64,000 nucleotides of DNA, from positions 32,847-96,846 of the forward strand of contig RXIV01000010.1 in NCBI GenBank assembly GCA_003989085.1. The letters are read 5' to 3'. The notes under the pieces were generated by a model. It was given only the letters and a program-made list of their open reading frames with translations, did no database searches and was not told the origin of the DNA. This document shows positions 38,500 through 48,562 of this stretch, piece after piece. Position 1 is the first letter of the stretch. Every line of letters begins with the position of its first letter. Both the position numbers and the translations under genes were made by a program. This DNA comes from Candidatus Competibacteraceae bacterium (GTDB lineage Bacteria; Pseudomonadota; Gammaproteobacteria; Competibacterales; Competibacteraceae).

Positions 38500-39996
38500 T
38501 TACTCCAGCCGCAAGTGCGGGAACAACAACACATCGCGGATGGAAGGCGCATCCGTGAATAACATTGCCAACCGGTCAATGCCGATCCCTTCCCCCGCTG
38601 TGGGCGGCAGGCCATATTCCAGCGCCCGGATGTAATCCGCATCATAGTGCATGGCCTCGTGATCGCCGGCAGCTTTCGATTCAGCTTGGCGGCGAAACCG
38701 TTCAGCCTGATCTTCAGGATCGTTCAACTCGGAAAAGCCATTCGCGATTTCCCGCCCGCCGATAAATAATTCAAAGCGGTCGGTAACGCTGGGATCCTGA
38801 TCATTGCGCCGGGCCAATGGCGAGACCTCTGTCGGATAGGCTGTAATAAAAGTTGGATCGCGCAATTGATGCTCAACCGTTTGATCAAAAATATCCAGTT
38901 GAATCCGCCCCAGCCCATAATCTGCCGGTACTTTCAAATCCAGATGTTCCGCAATCCGTCGGGCGCGATCCAGGTGATCCAGATCAGCAGCGGCAATAGC
39001 TGGATTGAAATGCAGAATGGCCCCCTTGACCGTCAAACGACGGAAAGGCCGGCTGAAATCGCAGGTCTCGCCCTGACAGGAAATCTGGGCGCTACCCAAC
39101 AGGACTTCTGCCATTCCACGCAATAATTCCTCAGTCAAATCCATCAGGTCGCAGTAGTCGGCATAGGCCTGATAAAATTCCAGCATGGTGAATTCTGGAT
39201 TGTGGCGAGTGGATAGCCCTTCATTACGGAAATTGCGGTTAATCTCGTAGACCTTCTCAAAGCCACCCACGACCAGCCGCTTCAAATATAGCTCCGGGGC
39301 AATCCGCAAATACAACGGCATATCCAGCGCATTATGATGCGTAATAAAAGGACGAGCCGTCGCGCCACCGGGAATTGGCTGCATCATCGGCGTTTCGACT
39401 TCCAGAAAGCCACGCCGGTTAAAAAACTCACGGATATGAGCCATCATCGCCGAGCGCAACCGGAAAACCGCACGGGTTGATTCATTCATGATCAGATCAA
39501 CATAGCGTTGCCGATAACGGGTTTCCTGATCAGCCAGACCATGAAATTTTTCTGGCAAAGGCCGCAGTGATTTAGTCAGCAATCGCAGCGTATCGACTTT
39601 GACCGACAATTCGCCGGTTTTTGTTTTAAACATCGTGCCTTCTGCGCCGAGAATGTCGCCCAAATCCCAGGTTTTAAATTCCTCATAGAGTCCATCCGAC
39701 AGGGCGTTTTTCTGAATGAACAACTGCATATCGCCGGACAGGTCGCGCAATCGGGCAAAGCTGGCCTTGCCCATGATCCGTTTGGCCAGCATTCTTCCAG
39801 CAATGGCAACCCTCTGGGGTTCAGCTTCGAGTGCGGCGCTGTCTTTACCGCCGTGTATAGCCTGCAATTCCGCAGCCAGGGCATTACGGCGAAAGTCGGT
39901 AGGATAAGGATTGCCGCGCCGGCGCAGCTCATTAAGTTTCTGACGACGCAGGGCTATCAATTTATTTTCGTCAAACTGTTCTTCAGAGGAAGTCAT
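38500..39996 (-). CDS. lysS: Lysyl-tRNA synthetase (class II)
   Basis: Charges tRNA-Lys. The N-terminal OB-fold anticodon domain ([21 protein letters not shown]) and class II motifs are present: motif 1 around [11 protein letters not shown], motif 2 [20 protein letters not shown], motif 3 [20 protein letters not shown]. 498 aa from the ATG at 39994-39996, which has AAGGA just upstream; an ATG at 40008 is also in frame. It follows prfB on the same strand, as in E. coli. Confidence 0.96.
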   Translation of the reverse strand: MTSSEEQFDENKLIALRRQKLNELRRRGNPYPTDFRRNALAAELQAIHGGKDSAALEAEPQRVAIAGRMLAKRIMGKASFARLRDLSGDMQLFIQKNALSDGLYEEFKTWDLGDILGAEGTMFKTKTGELSVKVDTLRLLTKSLRPLPEKFHGLADQETRYRQRYVDLIMNESTRAVFRLRSAMMAHIREFFNRRGFLEVETPMMQPIPGGATARPFITHHNALDMPLYLRIAPELYLKRLVVGGFEKVYEINRNFRNEGLSTRHNPEFTMLEFYQAYADYCDLMDLTEELLRGMAEVLLGSAQISCQGETCDFSRPFRRLTVKGAILHFNPAIAAADLDHLDRARRIAEHLDLKVPADYGLGRIQLDIFDQTVEHQLRDPTFITAYPTEVSPLARRNDQDPSVTDRFELFIGGREIANGFSELNDPEDQAERFRRQAESKAAGDHEAMHYDADYIRALEYGLPPTAGEGIGIDRLAMLFTDAPSIRDVLLFPHLRLE

Positions 39997-40156
39997 AAGG
40001 TCCTTCATTGGAGATATAAATTCATCAGTTCGGAGATTAGGCTGATAAATGCGGCGACTGGAACCGGACGATCCATCACAATGGACTAGCGCAGGGTTTT
40101 AATCCACTCGGGGAATTTTTCATCATGCAAAATGATTGAGATTACCATCCGTAGAA

Positions 40157-41255
40157 TTACAATCCACTCTTCAGACTGGCTTCGATGAACTCATCCAGAT
40201 CACCATCCAGCACAGCTTGGGTATTGCTATTCTCAATACCGGTACGCAAATCCTTAATCCGGGATTGATCTAACACATAAGAACGAATCTGGCTGCCCCA
40301 ACCAATATCGGACTTAGTGTCTTCCACTGCCTGCGCTTTAGCATTGCGCTTCTGAATCTCCAGTTCATACAGCTTGGCTTTCAGTTGCTTCATCGCGGTA
40401 GAGCGATTTTTATGCTGTGAACGATCATTCTGGCACTGCACCACGATATTAGTCGGCAAGTGGGTAATCCGAATGGCAGATTCAGTGCGATTTACATGCT
40501 GGCCGCCCGCCCCGGAAGCCCGAAACACATCCACTCGTAAATCTGCTGGATTAATCTCCACTTCAATACTGTCATCCACTTCTGGAGAAACAAAGACCGC
40601 CGCAAATGAAGTATGACGGCGATTACCGGAGTCAAAAGGTGATTTACGCACCAACCGGTGAACACCAGTTTCTGTCCGCAACCAGCCATAAGCGTAACTG
40701 CCTTCATAGCGAATGCTGGCGCTCTTAATACCGGCCACTTCGCCCGGCGACAGATCCAGCAGTTCGGTTTTGAATCCGCGCCGCTCACCCCAGCGTAAGT
40801 ACATCCGCAGCAGCATTTCGGCCCAGTCTTGCGCCTCGGTGCCACCAGAACCAGCCTGAATATCGACAAAGGCGTTACTGACGTCCAGTTCGCCAGCAAA
40901 CATCCGCTGGAATTCCAGATCGGCCACTACCCGGTCGCACTTCTCCAAATCCCGCACTACTTCAACCACTGCCGCTTCATCGTCTTCTTCGCCAGCCAAG
41001 GTCAGCAATTCGGCGACTTCATTCAAACTCCGGTCAAGATTTTCCAGCCGATGCACCACCGCTTCCAGTTGAGCGCGTTCCTTGCCAAGCGCCTGCGCCC
41101 GTTCCGGATCGTTCCAGACATTGGATTCCTGCAACTCCCGATTGACCTCGTCGAGCCGTTCACGGCGGGCTTCAAAGTCAAAGATACCCCCTGAGAGACG
41201 CACAGCGTCCCTGCAAGTCGCTAATCTGATTAAAATAGGGATTGAGTTCTTGCAT
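40157..41255 (-). CDS. prfB: Peptide chain release factor 2 (programmed +1 frameshift)
   Basis: RF2 recognises UGA/UAA and releases the nascent peptide. Translation starts at ATG 41253-41255 ([14 protein letters not shown]...), runs 25 codons to an in-frame TGA at 41178-41180, and continues in the +1 frame at GAC ([13 protein letters not shown]). The total is 365 aa, the same as E. coli RF2. The SPF recognition motif ([11 protein letters not shown]) and catalytic GGQ ([12 protein letters not shown]) are both present. Upstream in-frame ATGs at 41264 and 41267 are alternative starts. lysS lies 160 bp downstream. Confidence 0.95.
41178..41192 (-). promoter_or_regulatory. prfB recoding site
   Basis: On the coding strand: the internal SD AGGGGG (complement of 41187-41192), TAT, then CTT TGA C. 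Spacing of three bases between AGGGGG and CTT is canonical. Scarce RF2 allows the ribosome to slip +1 at CTT-T and read GAC, so RF2 controls its own synthesis. Confidence 0.95.
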
Positions 41256-41653
41256 GACTGCCATCATCCAGAGAGTTAAAGGGTTGAGGATTGTAGCGAG
41301 CGATAGACTTCATCTCTAGCGCAATCTTGGTGCAACCTCAGCGTTCAACCAGAACTTATCCAAAGCCCCGGGTTATTCATTCGGCAGCGTGTTATTCCAG
41401 CTTACTCGCTCCAGACCCGGTCGATCCTGCCCTACCGGCGGGATCAAGCCTCATCCCCTACCAAATTCAAGGTATACTTTGCGCCATCGGTGCGCCCGGC
41501 GCTTGACCCCCTGACAAAGCAGACGCCCGCTATGGCCCGATCCCCAGGCAAGACCGCGCCGCTTGCGCCCATGCCCACCGGCCTGCCCTGGTCTGGAGCA
41601 TCCGCCACCGCCGGGCATAGCCTCAACCGTCAACAGAAAACAGGAATAGAAAC
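41256..41653. other. Intergenic region between prfB and glgB
   Basis: About 400 bp without a convincing gene. A 9-bp hairpin (41423-41445, one G-U pair, no T tract) and a TATACT box at 41473-41478 without a good -35 are visible; the box could be part of the glgB promoter. Open frames here are low-complexity shadows. Confidence 0.5.
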
Positions 41654-43960
41654 GTGACGAGCCCGAAACTCCAACCTGAACTGCAACGCATCCTTGAAGC
41701 CCGCCACCACGATCCGTTCGCCGTGCTGGGCCGCCATCCCCAGGACAAGAAGGTCGTGGTTCGCGCTCACCTCCCCTACGCCCAAGAGGTGCATATCGCT
41801 GAAGGCAACTTGGCGATGCAGCGCATTCCCAACACCGATCTGTTTGAATGGCAGGGCAAGCCCGATCAGATCCCGGAACGCTACCGGCTGATCTGGCGCG
41901 ACTCCGATCACCATGAGCATATCTCCTACGATCCCTACTGCTTCCCGCCACAGATCGGCGATTTCGACCTGTATCTGTTCGGCGAAGGCAAGCACTGGCA
42001 CGCCTATCGCTTCCTCGGCGCTCATCCCCATCAGGCCGACGGCGTCGCCGGCGTGCTGTTCGCGGTCTGGGCGCCCAGCGCCGAACGGGTCAGCGTGGTA
42101 GGCAACTTTAATCGCTGGGATGGCCGGGTTCACCCGATGCGGGTACGCGGCGGCAGCGGGGTCTGGGAACTGTTTATCCCCAATCTCTGCCCTGGCGATC
42201 TGTACAAGTTTGAACTCCGCCATCGCCACAGCGGCGCGATTCTGCTCAAGTCTGATCCCTACGGCCAGCACTTTGAGCTGCGGCCCAGCACCGCTACCAT
42301 CGTGACCAAGACGGACAGCTACTCCTGGAGCGACTCCGGCTGGCTGGAGCAGCGCAAAAATACCGACTGGTTGCACGGTTCGATGTCCATCTACGAAGTC
42401 CATCTGGGTTCGTGGCAGCGTGGCCCGGAAGGCGAGTTCTTGAACTACCGGGAACTGGCCCATCGCCTGGTCGAGTACGTCAAGGACCTGGGTTTCAGCC
42501 ACATCGAACTGCTGCCGATCACCGAGCACCCTTACGACGCATCCTGGGGCTATCAGACCACCGGCTATTACGCCCCGACCAGCCGGTTCGGTACACCTGA
42601 TGACTTCCGCTATTTCATCGACTACTGCCACCAGCATCACGTTGGTGTAATTCTCGACTGGGTGCCGGCGCACTTCCCCAAGGATGCCGCTGGCCTGGCC
42701 CGTTTCGACGGCGAGGCGCTGTACGAGCATACCGACCCTCGCAAGGGCGAGCATCTCGACTGGGGCACGCTGATTTTCAATTTTGGCCGCTACGAGGTAA
42801 AAAACTTCCTGCTGTCCAGCGCCCTGTACTGGATCGAAGAATTTCATCTGGACGGACTGCGGGTGGATGCGGTCGCCTCGATGCTCTATCTCGACTACTC
42901 GCGTAAGGAAGGCGAATGGATTCCCAACAAGTACGGCGGGCGCGAGAATCTGGAAGCCATTGATTTCCTCCGTGAACTGAACACGGTAGTGCATAGCGAG
43001 CATGCCGGCGCCCTGGTGATCGCCGAAGAATCCACGTCCTGGCCGCAAGTCACCCGTCCGACCTATCTGGGCGGCCTTGGCTTCAGCATGAAGTGGAACA
43101 TGGGCTGGATGAACGACACCTTGCGCTATATGGCGCAAAACCCGATCCATCGCAAATACCACCATGACTTGCTGACCTTCAGCATGTTGTACTGCTTCAC
43201 CGAGAACTTCATGCTGCCGTTCTCGCATGACGAAGTGGTGCATGGAAAAGGTTCGATGATCAATAAGATGCCGGGCGATGAATGGCAGCGCTTTGCCAAT
43301 CTGCGTCTGCTGTATCTGTACATGTTCACCCATCCCGGCAAGAAACTGCTGTTCATGGGCACCGAATTCGGTCAGGGTACGGAATGGAAAAGCGCCACGA
43401 CCCTAGACTGGTATGTGCTGGAATACCCCTTCCATCAGGGGATGCAGCAACTGGTCAAAGACCTGAACCGGCTCTACCACAGCAGCCCGGAACTACACCA
43501 TTACGAATTTGAGTGGCAGGGCTTCTCCTGGATTGATTGCCATGACGCCGAGCAATCGATCCTGAGCTATCTGCGGAAGAAGGACGATGACTTCCTGGTC
43601 GTACTGGTCAACTTCACGCCGGTGCCGCGTCACGGCTACCGGATTGGGGTGCCGCGTCCGGGCCGCTATACCGAAATCCTCAATTCTGACTCGCATTTCT
43701 ATGGTGGCAGCGGCGTGGGGAATGGCGGGATCGATCTGATCGCGGAGGAACGGCCGTGGATGGAATTGCCTTATTCCATCACGATTACCGTGCCGCCCAT
43801 GGGCGGGCTGGTGCTGCGCCCGGATCCGCTGCCGAAACCGGCGCCGATCGTGGCGCTGCTGGCCGAAGACGTTCAACTGGCTGAACTGGCCGAACTGGAC
43901 GAAGAATCGCTTGAAGTAGCGGCGAATGATAACGATGAGGAACTGGCCCAGCCGGAATAA
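41654..43960 (+). CDS. glgB: 1,4-alpha-glucan branching enzyme
   Basis: GH13 enzyme that forms alpha-1,6 branches in glycogen. The N-terminal CBM48-like domains ([18 protein letters not shown]) precede the TIM barrel with the catalytic Asp in [10 protein letters not shown] (about 404), Glu in VIAEEST (about 456) and transition-state Asp in SHDEVVHGK (about 524). The GTG start at 41654 has AGGAA seven bases upstream. 768 aa includes a 30-residue acidic C-terminal tail ([20 protein letters not shown]), unusual for the family. No other glg genes are in the window. Confidence 0.95.
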   Translation: MTSPKLQPELQRILEARHHDPFAVLGRHPQDKKVVVRAHLPYAQEVHIAEGNLAMQRIPNTDLFEWQGKPDQIPERYRLIWRDSDHHEHISYDPYCFPPQIGDFDLYLFGEGKHWHAYRFLGAHPHQADGVAGVLFAVWAPSAERVSVVGNFNRWDGRVHPMRVRGGSGVWELFIPNLCPGDLYKFELRHRHSGAILLKSDPYGQHFELRPSTATIVTKTDSYSWSDSGWLEQRKNTDWLHGSMSIYEVHLGSWQRGPEGEFLNYRELAHRLVEYVKDLGFSHIELLPITEHPYDASWGYQTTGYYAPTSRFGTPDDFRYFIDYCHQHHVGVILDWVPAHFPKDAAGLARFDGEALYEHTDPRKGEHLDWGTLIFNFGRYEVKNFLLSSALYWIEEFHLDGLRVDAVASMLYLDYSRKEGEWIPNKYGGRENLEAIDFLRELNTVVHSEHAGALVIAEESTSWPQVTRPTYLGGLGFSMKWNMGWMNDTLRYMAQNPIHRKYHHDLLTFSMLYCFTENFMLPFSHDEVVHGKGSMINKMPGDEWQRFANLRLLYLYMFTHPGKKLLFMGTEFGQGTEWKSATTLDWYVLEYPFHQGMQQLVKDLNRLYHSSPELHHYEFEWQGFSWIDCHDAEQSILSYLRKKDDDFLVVLVNFTPVPRHGYRIGVPRPGRYTEILNSDSHFYGGSGVGNGGIDLIAEERPWMELPYSITITVPPMGGLVLRPDPLPKPAPIVALLAEDVQLAELAELDEESLEVAANDNDEELAQPE

Positions 43961-43992
43961 GTTCCCGGCGAGAAAAGGCGGGTTGATGGACA

Positions 43993-44014
43993 GGGCGCGG
44001 CTAATCCCGCGCCC
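43993..44014. terminator. GC-rich hairpin after glgB
   Basis: GGGCGCGG pairs with CCGCGCCC across a 6-nt loop, followed by GATTTATTT, in the convergent gap between glgB and the small membrane protein. It may stop transcription in both directions; the T tract is poor. Confidence 0.4.
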
Positions 44015-44017
44015 GAT

Positions 44018-44215
44018 TTATTTGCGGACCAGTTGAATCAGCGCCAGCACGAACACCACGACCAGAGCGATGGGAATCAGCGCCGCCGGCCAGTCTTTTT
44101 TCGCAGTTTTGCCACGTTCCATTGCCGCTTTAATCCCAGGCCGGAACCACAAAATCACCAGCAGCGCCGCCAAGCCGCCGAGCAAAATTTCCCACCATGC
44201 CGCTGTCGCCATCAT
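44018..44215 (-). CDS. Small two-helix membrane protein, unknown function
   Basis: 65 aa from the ATG at 44213-44215, preceded by GGGGA. Two TM segments (WEILLGGLAALLVILWF and WPAALIPIALVVVFVLALIQ) flank a basic loop with FRPGIKAAMERGKTAKKDW. It has no known domain that I recognise; short proteins of this pattern are common near metabolic genes in gammaproteobacteria. Divergent from the aldehyde dehydrogenase. Confidence 0.65.
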   Translation of the reverse strand: MMATAAWWEILLGGLAALLVILWFRPGIKAAMERGKTAKKDWPAALIPIALVVVFVLALIQLVRK

Positions 44216-44402
44216 TATCCCCACAGGTTGGTTGATCGGATCATGGCTGGTCTGACCGCTCAATTCGCGCTTCGGTTGCCGTAGCCTACAAACTGATCGC
44301 CGCCAAAACCAGGTCTCCGGGTCAATAAAGCCAACTCTTACAAGCCAAAATCCGGCGGAAACTGGCTATATCAGAAATCATTTCCGGCCCGAGGAGCGCC
44401 CC

Positions 44403-45992
44403 ATGAGCACCTCTCAGACTTTTGATCTCCAGCAAACCCTCTGCGTCAACCCCGCCACCGGCGACATCATCGGCTATTCCCGGATGAATACCGTCGAGGA
44501 AGCCCGTGAAGCCATACGCCGCGCCCGCGCCGCGCAACCGACCTGGGCGGCGTTGCCCTTGGCCGAACGGGTGCGCATTATCAACCGGATCCGTGACTAT
44601 CTAGTGGACCATGTCGATGCAGTGAGCGCCACCGTTGCCAACGATGTCGGCAAGACCCGGGTCGAGGCCTTGGCGACTGAAGTGCTAACCAGCGCTATGG
44701 CGACCGACTACTACGCCAAAAACGCCCGGCGTTTTCTCCAGCCGCGCAAGGTGCGTAGCGGTTCTCTGCTGTTTCTGAACAAGCGCAGCCGGATTTTCCG
44801 CATCCCCTTTGGCGTGATCGGCATCATCGCGCCGTGGAATTATCCCCTCGGCATTCCGATGCACGAGATTATTCCGGCGCTGCTGGCCGGCAATACCGTC
44901 ATTTTCAAGACCGCCCCGGAAACTCAGATGGTCGGACGCACCATTGAGGCGATGATCCAGGCCGCCGGATTGCCTGCCGACGTGTTCATCCACCTTAACC
45001 TGCCCGGCGCAGTCATCGGTCAAATCCTGCTGGAGCCGGAAAATCACGTCGACAAACTATTTTTCACCGGCTCAGTGCCGGTCGGCAAGAAACTAATGGC
45101 CAAAGCCGCAGAAAGTCTGACGCCGGTTTCACTGGAGCTGGGCGGCAATGATCCGATGCTGGTCTGCCCTGACGCCCATCTGGAACGGGCCGTCAACGGC
45201 GCGATCTGGGCCGGCTTGCAGAACAGCGGCCAGTCCTGCGGCGGGGTTGAACGCATCTATGTTCATCAAGCCATTTACGAACCGTTTATTGCCTTGTTGA
45301 AGCAGAAGGTGGAGGCGCTGCGGCAGGGACCGGATCTCGATCATCAAGTGGACATTGGCGCGATGTGCACCGAACGCCAGATCAAGACCATCCGCCGCCA
45401 AGTCGACGATGCGTTGGCGAAAGGCGCGACCATTCTCGCCCAGGCCACGATCGATCCGGCCCACGCGCACGCCAATTTTTACCCGGTCACCCTCCTGACG
45501 AAGGTCGATCACACGATGGAACTGATGCGTGAAGAAACCTTCGGACCGGTGCTGGGGGTGATGAAAGTGGCGGATATGGCGCAGGCGATTGATCTCGCCA
45601 ATGATTCCAGTCTAGGACTGACCGCTTCGGTGTGGTCGGGCAATACGAGCGCGGCGGTGGCGCTGGGGCGGCGGATTCATGCCGGCGTGATCACGATCAA
45701 CGATCATCTGCTCACGCATGGCATGGCCGAAACGCCGTGGGGCGGCGTCAAGGAATCAGGGATTGGCCGCAGCCACGGCGAACTCGGCTTTGATGAGATG
45801 ACCCAACCGCAACTCGTGACTACCGAGTTGCTGCACTTCGCCAAACGCAACCTGTTTTGGCACCCCTATGACGCTAAACTATATGAAGGTTTGAAGGGGG
45901 CGCTGTATCTGCTGCATGGCCGTGGACTCGGTATTCGCCTGCGCGGTTTTCTGCGTTTTGCGGCGCTGCTGCCCCGGATGTTCAAGGACTGA
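44403..45992 (+). CDS. Aldehyde dehydrogenase family protein
   Basis: NAD(P)-dependent oxidation of an aldehyde to its acid. Family motifs are GVIGIIAPWNYPLGIPMHE, the general-base Glu in LELGGNDP (about 244), Cys in NSGQSCGG (about 278) and EETFGPVLGVM. GGAG precedes the ATG. 529 aa is long; the last 45 residues (LLHFAKRNLFWHPYDAKLYE...) form a basic, partly amphipathic tail that may attach to the membrane. Substrate class unknown; a long-chain or fatty aldehyde fits the tail, as inference. Confidence 0.88.
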   Translation: MSTSQTFDLQQTLCVNPATGDIIGYSRMNTVEEAREAIRRARAAQPTWAALPLAERVRIINRIRDYLVDHVDAVSATVANDVGKTRVEALATEVLTSAMATDYYAKNARRFLQPRKVRSGSLLFLNKRSRIFRIPFGVIGIIAPWNYPLGIPMHEIIPALLAGNTVIFKTAPETQMVGRTIEAMIQAAGLPADVFIHLNLPGAVIGQILLEPENHVDKLFFTGSVPVGKKLMAKAAESLTPVSLELGGNDPMLVCPDAHLERAVNGAIWAGLQNSGQSCGGVERIYVHQAIYEPFIALLKQKVEALRQGPDLDHQVDIGAMCTERQIKTIRRQVDDALAKGATILAQATIDPAHAHANFYPVTLLTKVDHTMELMREETFGPVLGVMKVADMAQAIDLANDSSLGLTASVWSGNTSAAVALGRRIHAGVITINDHLLTHGMAETPWGGVKESGIGRSHGELGFDEMTQPQLVTTELLHFAKRNLFWHPYDAKLYEGLKGALYLLHGRGLGIRLRGFLRFAALLPRMFKD

Positions 45993-46154
45993 ACGGCCGG
46001 ACTTTAGGCAATTTCCTGAATCAAGGTTATAAAGGCTGTCACGGTGGGCCGGGTTTCAAGCTGACTCACCACGGCCCTGCTTCCTGTTGAGGTCTTCGGC
46101 AGGAATCGCCTGAACCTTTCATCTTTCACCTTCGGCCTTTAACCGTAATCATCC

Positions 46155-47546
46155 ATGCTCCCCGTTATCGCTATTGTTGGCCGGCCCAATGTCGGCAAAT
46201 CCACCCTGTTCAATTCTCTGACCCGCACCCGCAATGCACTGGTGGCGGATCTGCCCGGCCTGACCCGCGACCGTCAGTACGGCCTCGGGCAGCGTGGCCC
46301 GCAACCGTACATGGTGGTCGATACCGGCGGACTGACCGACGACGATGAAGGTCTGGCCGGTATGGTGCAGCAGCAAGCGCGGCGGGCGATTGAAGAAGCT
46401 GACGCGATTCTGCTGCTGGTCGATGGCCGGGCCGGACTGACCGCGATGGATGAAGAAATCGCCAGTCAATTACGCCGCGCCGGCAAGCCGCTGCATCTGG
46501 TCGTCAATAAAGGCGAACACCGCGATCCTGACCTGCTCAGCGCCGACTTTCACGCGCTTGGGCTGGAGTATTTGCACGTTATCGCCGCAGTTCACAATGA
46601 AGGCGTTGAAACGCTGATGGCGGCAGTACTGGCGGCGTTGCCGGCGGTGGGTGCGGCCGATGAAAAAGACGAGTCGGAGGGGCCGCAAGATGTCATCAAG
46701 CTAGCGGTGATCGGGCGACCCAATGTCGGCAAATCGACGTTGGTCAACCGGCTGTTGGGCGAAGAGCGGATGCTGGCCTGCGATCTGCCCGGCACCACCC
46801 GCGACAGTGTGGCCGTACCCTTTGAGCGTAACGGGCAGCGTTATCAGCTCATTGATACCGCCGGGGTGCGCCGGCGGGCGCGCATCAGCGAGACGCTGGA
46901 GAAATTCAGCGTGATCAAGGCGCTGCAAGCAATTGAACAGGCGCACGTTACGGTACTGGTGCTAGATGCCCAGCAGGGGATCAGCGATCAGGACGCCAGT
47001 CTGCTGGGGTTGATTCTGGATCGGGGCCGGGCGCTCACCTTGGCGGTCAATAAATGGGATCACCTTGATGCCGATACCCGTGCCAGGATCAAGAGTGAAC
47101 TCGACCGTCGCCTGACCTTTATCGACTTTGCCAAAATCCATTTCATTTCAGCCTTGCACGGCACCGGCGTTGGCGAGTTGCTGGGTTCGGTGCGGGAGGC
47201 GTATGCGGCAGCGACTCGCAAACTGTCCACACCCGAATTGACCCGCATTCTCGAAGCAGCATTGACCGCACATCAGCCGCCCCTGGTGCATGGTCACAGC
47301 ATTAAACTGCGCTACGCGCATCAGGGTGGCCAGAACCCACCCATGATCATCATTCACGGCAATCGGATTGATCATGTCCCGGAGTCCTACCGGCGCTATT
47401 TGGCCGGTTTTTTTCGCAAGCGGCTGGACTTATGGGGAACGCCTATCCGAATCGAATTTCGCGGCGGCGAAAACCCTTATAAGCCGACCCCCACGCTGGG
47501 GCGGCCTAAGCCTAAAAACGATGGGTGGCGTAAACCGGGCCGCTGA
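46155..47546 (+). CDS. der: Ribosome biogenesis GTPase Der (EngA)
   Basis: GTPase with two G domains and a KH-like C-terminus, required for 50S assembly. G1 loops [14 protein letters not shown] and [14 protein letters not shown], switch DTGG and DTAG, and the KH domain ([20 protein letters not shown]) are intact. The second G4 motif is standard (NKWD), while the first reads NKGE where NKxD is expected. A flexible basic C-terminus follows. Length is as expected (463 aa). Confidence 0.96.
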   Translation: MLPVIAIVGRPNVGKSTLFNSLTRTRNALVADLPGLTRDRQYGLGQRGPQPYMVVDTGGLTDDDEGLAGMVQQQARRAIEEADAILLLVDGRAGLTAMDEEIASQLRRAGKPLHLVVNKGEHRDPDLLSADFHALGLEYLHVIAAVHNEGVETLMAAVLAALPAVGAADEKDESEGPQDVIKLAVIGRPNVGKSTLVNRLLGEERMLACDLPGTTRDSVAVPFERNGQRYQLIDTAGVRRRARISETLEKFSVIKALQAIEQAHVTVLVLDAQQGISDQDASLLGLILDRGRALTLAVNKWDHLDADTRARIKSELDRRLTFIDFAKIHFISALHGTGVGELLGSVREAYAAATRKLSTPELTRILEAALTAHQPPLVHGHSIKLRYAHQGGQNPPMIIIHGNRIDHVPESYRRYLAGFFRKRLDLWGTPIRIEFRGGENPYKPTPTLGRPKPKNDGWRKPGR

Positions 47547-47586
47547 TGTAGTGCGGATGGAAACCGATGGCGGCATGACAAGCCGT

Positions 47587-48423
47587 TCATTCCCTGGTTG
47601 GTGATTCGTCAATCAACCATGTCCGAAATACCGTGTTCAGCCATTCCAGATCTGGCTTGACTGTGGGTCCCAAGGCCGGGCCACTCGCCAGTCGCGCCAG
47701 TTCAGCTGCAATCCAGTCATTCAACACTGGAATCCGTGGCCCCCAGGCTAATTCATCACCGCTCTGCTTCCATATCAGCAATTGTTCAATGGCGTCACGC
47801 AATGGACCGGGCGCAACCAATGTTTCCACCAACGTCCGAAATAACATAGGTACGATACCGCGCCCGCTCTCCAGCCATTGCACCGCCAGTAATGGCCGCA
47901 ACACATACAGGTATTTTTTCAGGCGCACTTGCTCGCCTTGCAGATGTTCCCGGTTATTGCCTCGGGCCATGTGCAGATAATGCCAGGCGCAGGCCGGGAA
48001 TGAATAACAGGCTGGCGTCAGCGCCTGCATCGCTTCCTGAAACCCTGGTTGCGCCCGGTAAACCATCGGCGAATACAGCCACTCAAACAGCGGCGGATTG
48101 GATTTACGCATTAATTGCAGCGCTTTGCGAAAATCCCAGCCGTTAATATCCAGCACATCCTCAATGGGGCATTCGATGACATCACGGCAGTATTCCAGAT
48201 CGATACGCAGATACCAGTCACGGGGATGCGCGTAGATAAAACGCACGTCATAATCACTATCCGGCGAGGCGAATCCCCAAGCCCGACTACCCGATTCACA
48301 GGCATATAAAATGCGTACCGCATAGGTTTGTTCAATCGCCGCCAGCCGCTCCAGAACGGTTGGAACAATCGCGACCGACGGGCATTGACAGTTAGTATCA
48401 GAGAAAACAGAACTAGTAGTCAT
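47587..48423 (-). CDS. Predicted nucleotidyltransferase of the YcgL/COG3541 type
   Basis: 278 aa from the ATG at 48421-48423, with AAGAG upstream (an in-frame TTG lies at 48441). The nucleotidyltransferase motif GSRAWGFASPDSDYDVRFIY (Gly-Ser then paired Asp) is intact. The C-terminal part is helical with HMARGNNREHLQGEQVRLKKYLYVLRP. Members are Pol-beta-fold enzymes with no settled substrate. It lies divergent from the HD-GYP gene. Confidence 0.82.
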   Translation of the reverse strand: MTTSSVFSDTNCQCPSVAIVPTVLERLAAIEQTYAVRILYACESGSRAWGFASPDSDYDVRFIYAHPRDWYLRIDLEYCRDVIECPIEDVLDINGWDFRKALQLMRKSNPPLFEWLYSPMVYRAQPGFQEAMQALTPACYSFPACAWHYLHMARGNNREHLQGEQVRLKKYLYVLRPLLAVQWLESGRGIVPMLFRTLVETLVAPGPLRDAIEQLLIWKQSGDELAWGPRIPVLNDWIAAELARLASGPALGPTVKPDLEWLNTVFRTWLIDESPTRE

Positions 48424-48562
48424 GGCAGGTGCTCTTCGCAATGGGCGGATAATCGCGACAATGCTAACAAAACCAGCCCGCGTCCGTTCCCGGAACTGGC
48501 CCCATGCGCGCCCTATAATTGGACGGGTCGTTCTTCACCCCATGCTGCGTTTAGGAGTCCCC

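Noticed and set aside
41630..43333. Minus-strand open frame of 567 codons opposite glgB
   Set aside because: Lies entirely antisense to an intact glgB; composition is a GC-rich shadow of the glgB frame with no domain or ribosome site.
45993..46154. GGGCCG/CGGCCC inverted repeat as a terminator
   Set aside because: Short stem, 20-nt loop and no T tract.
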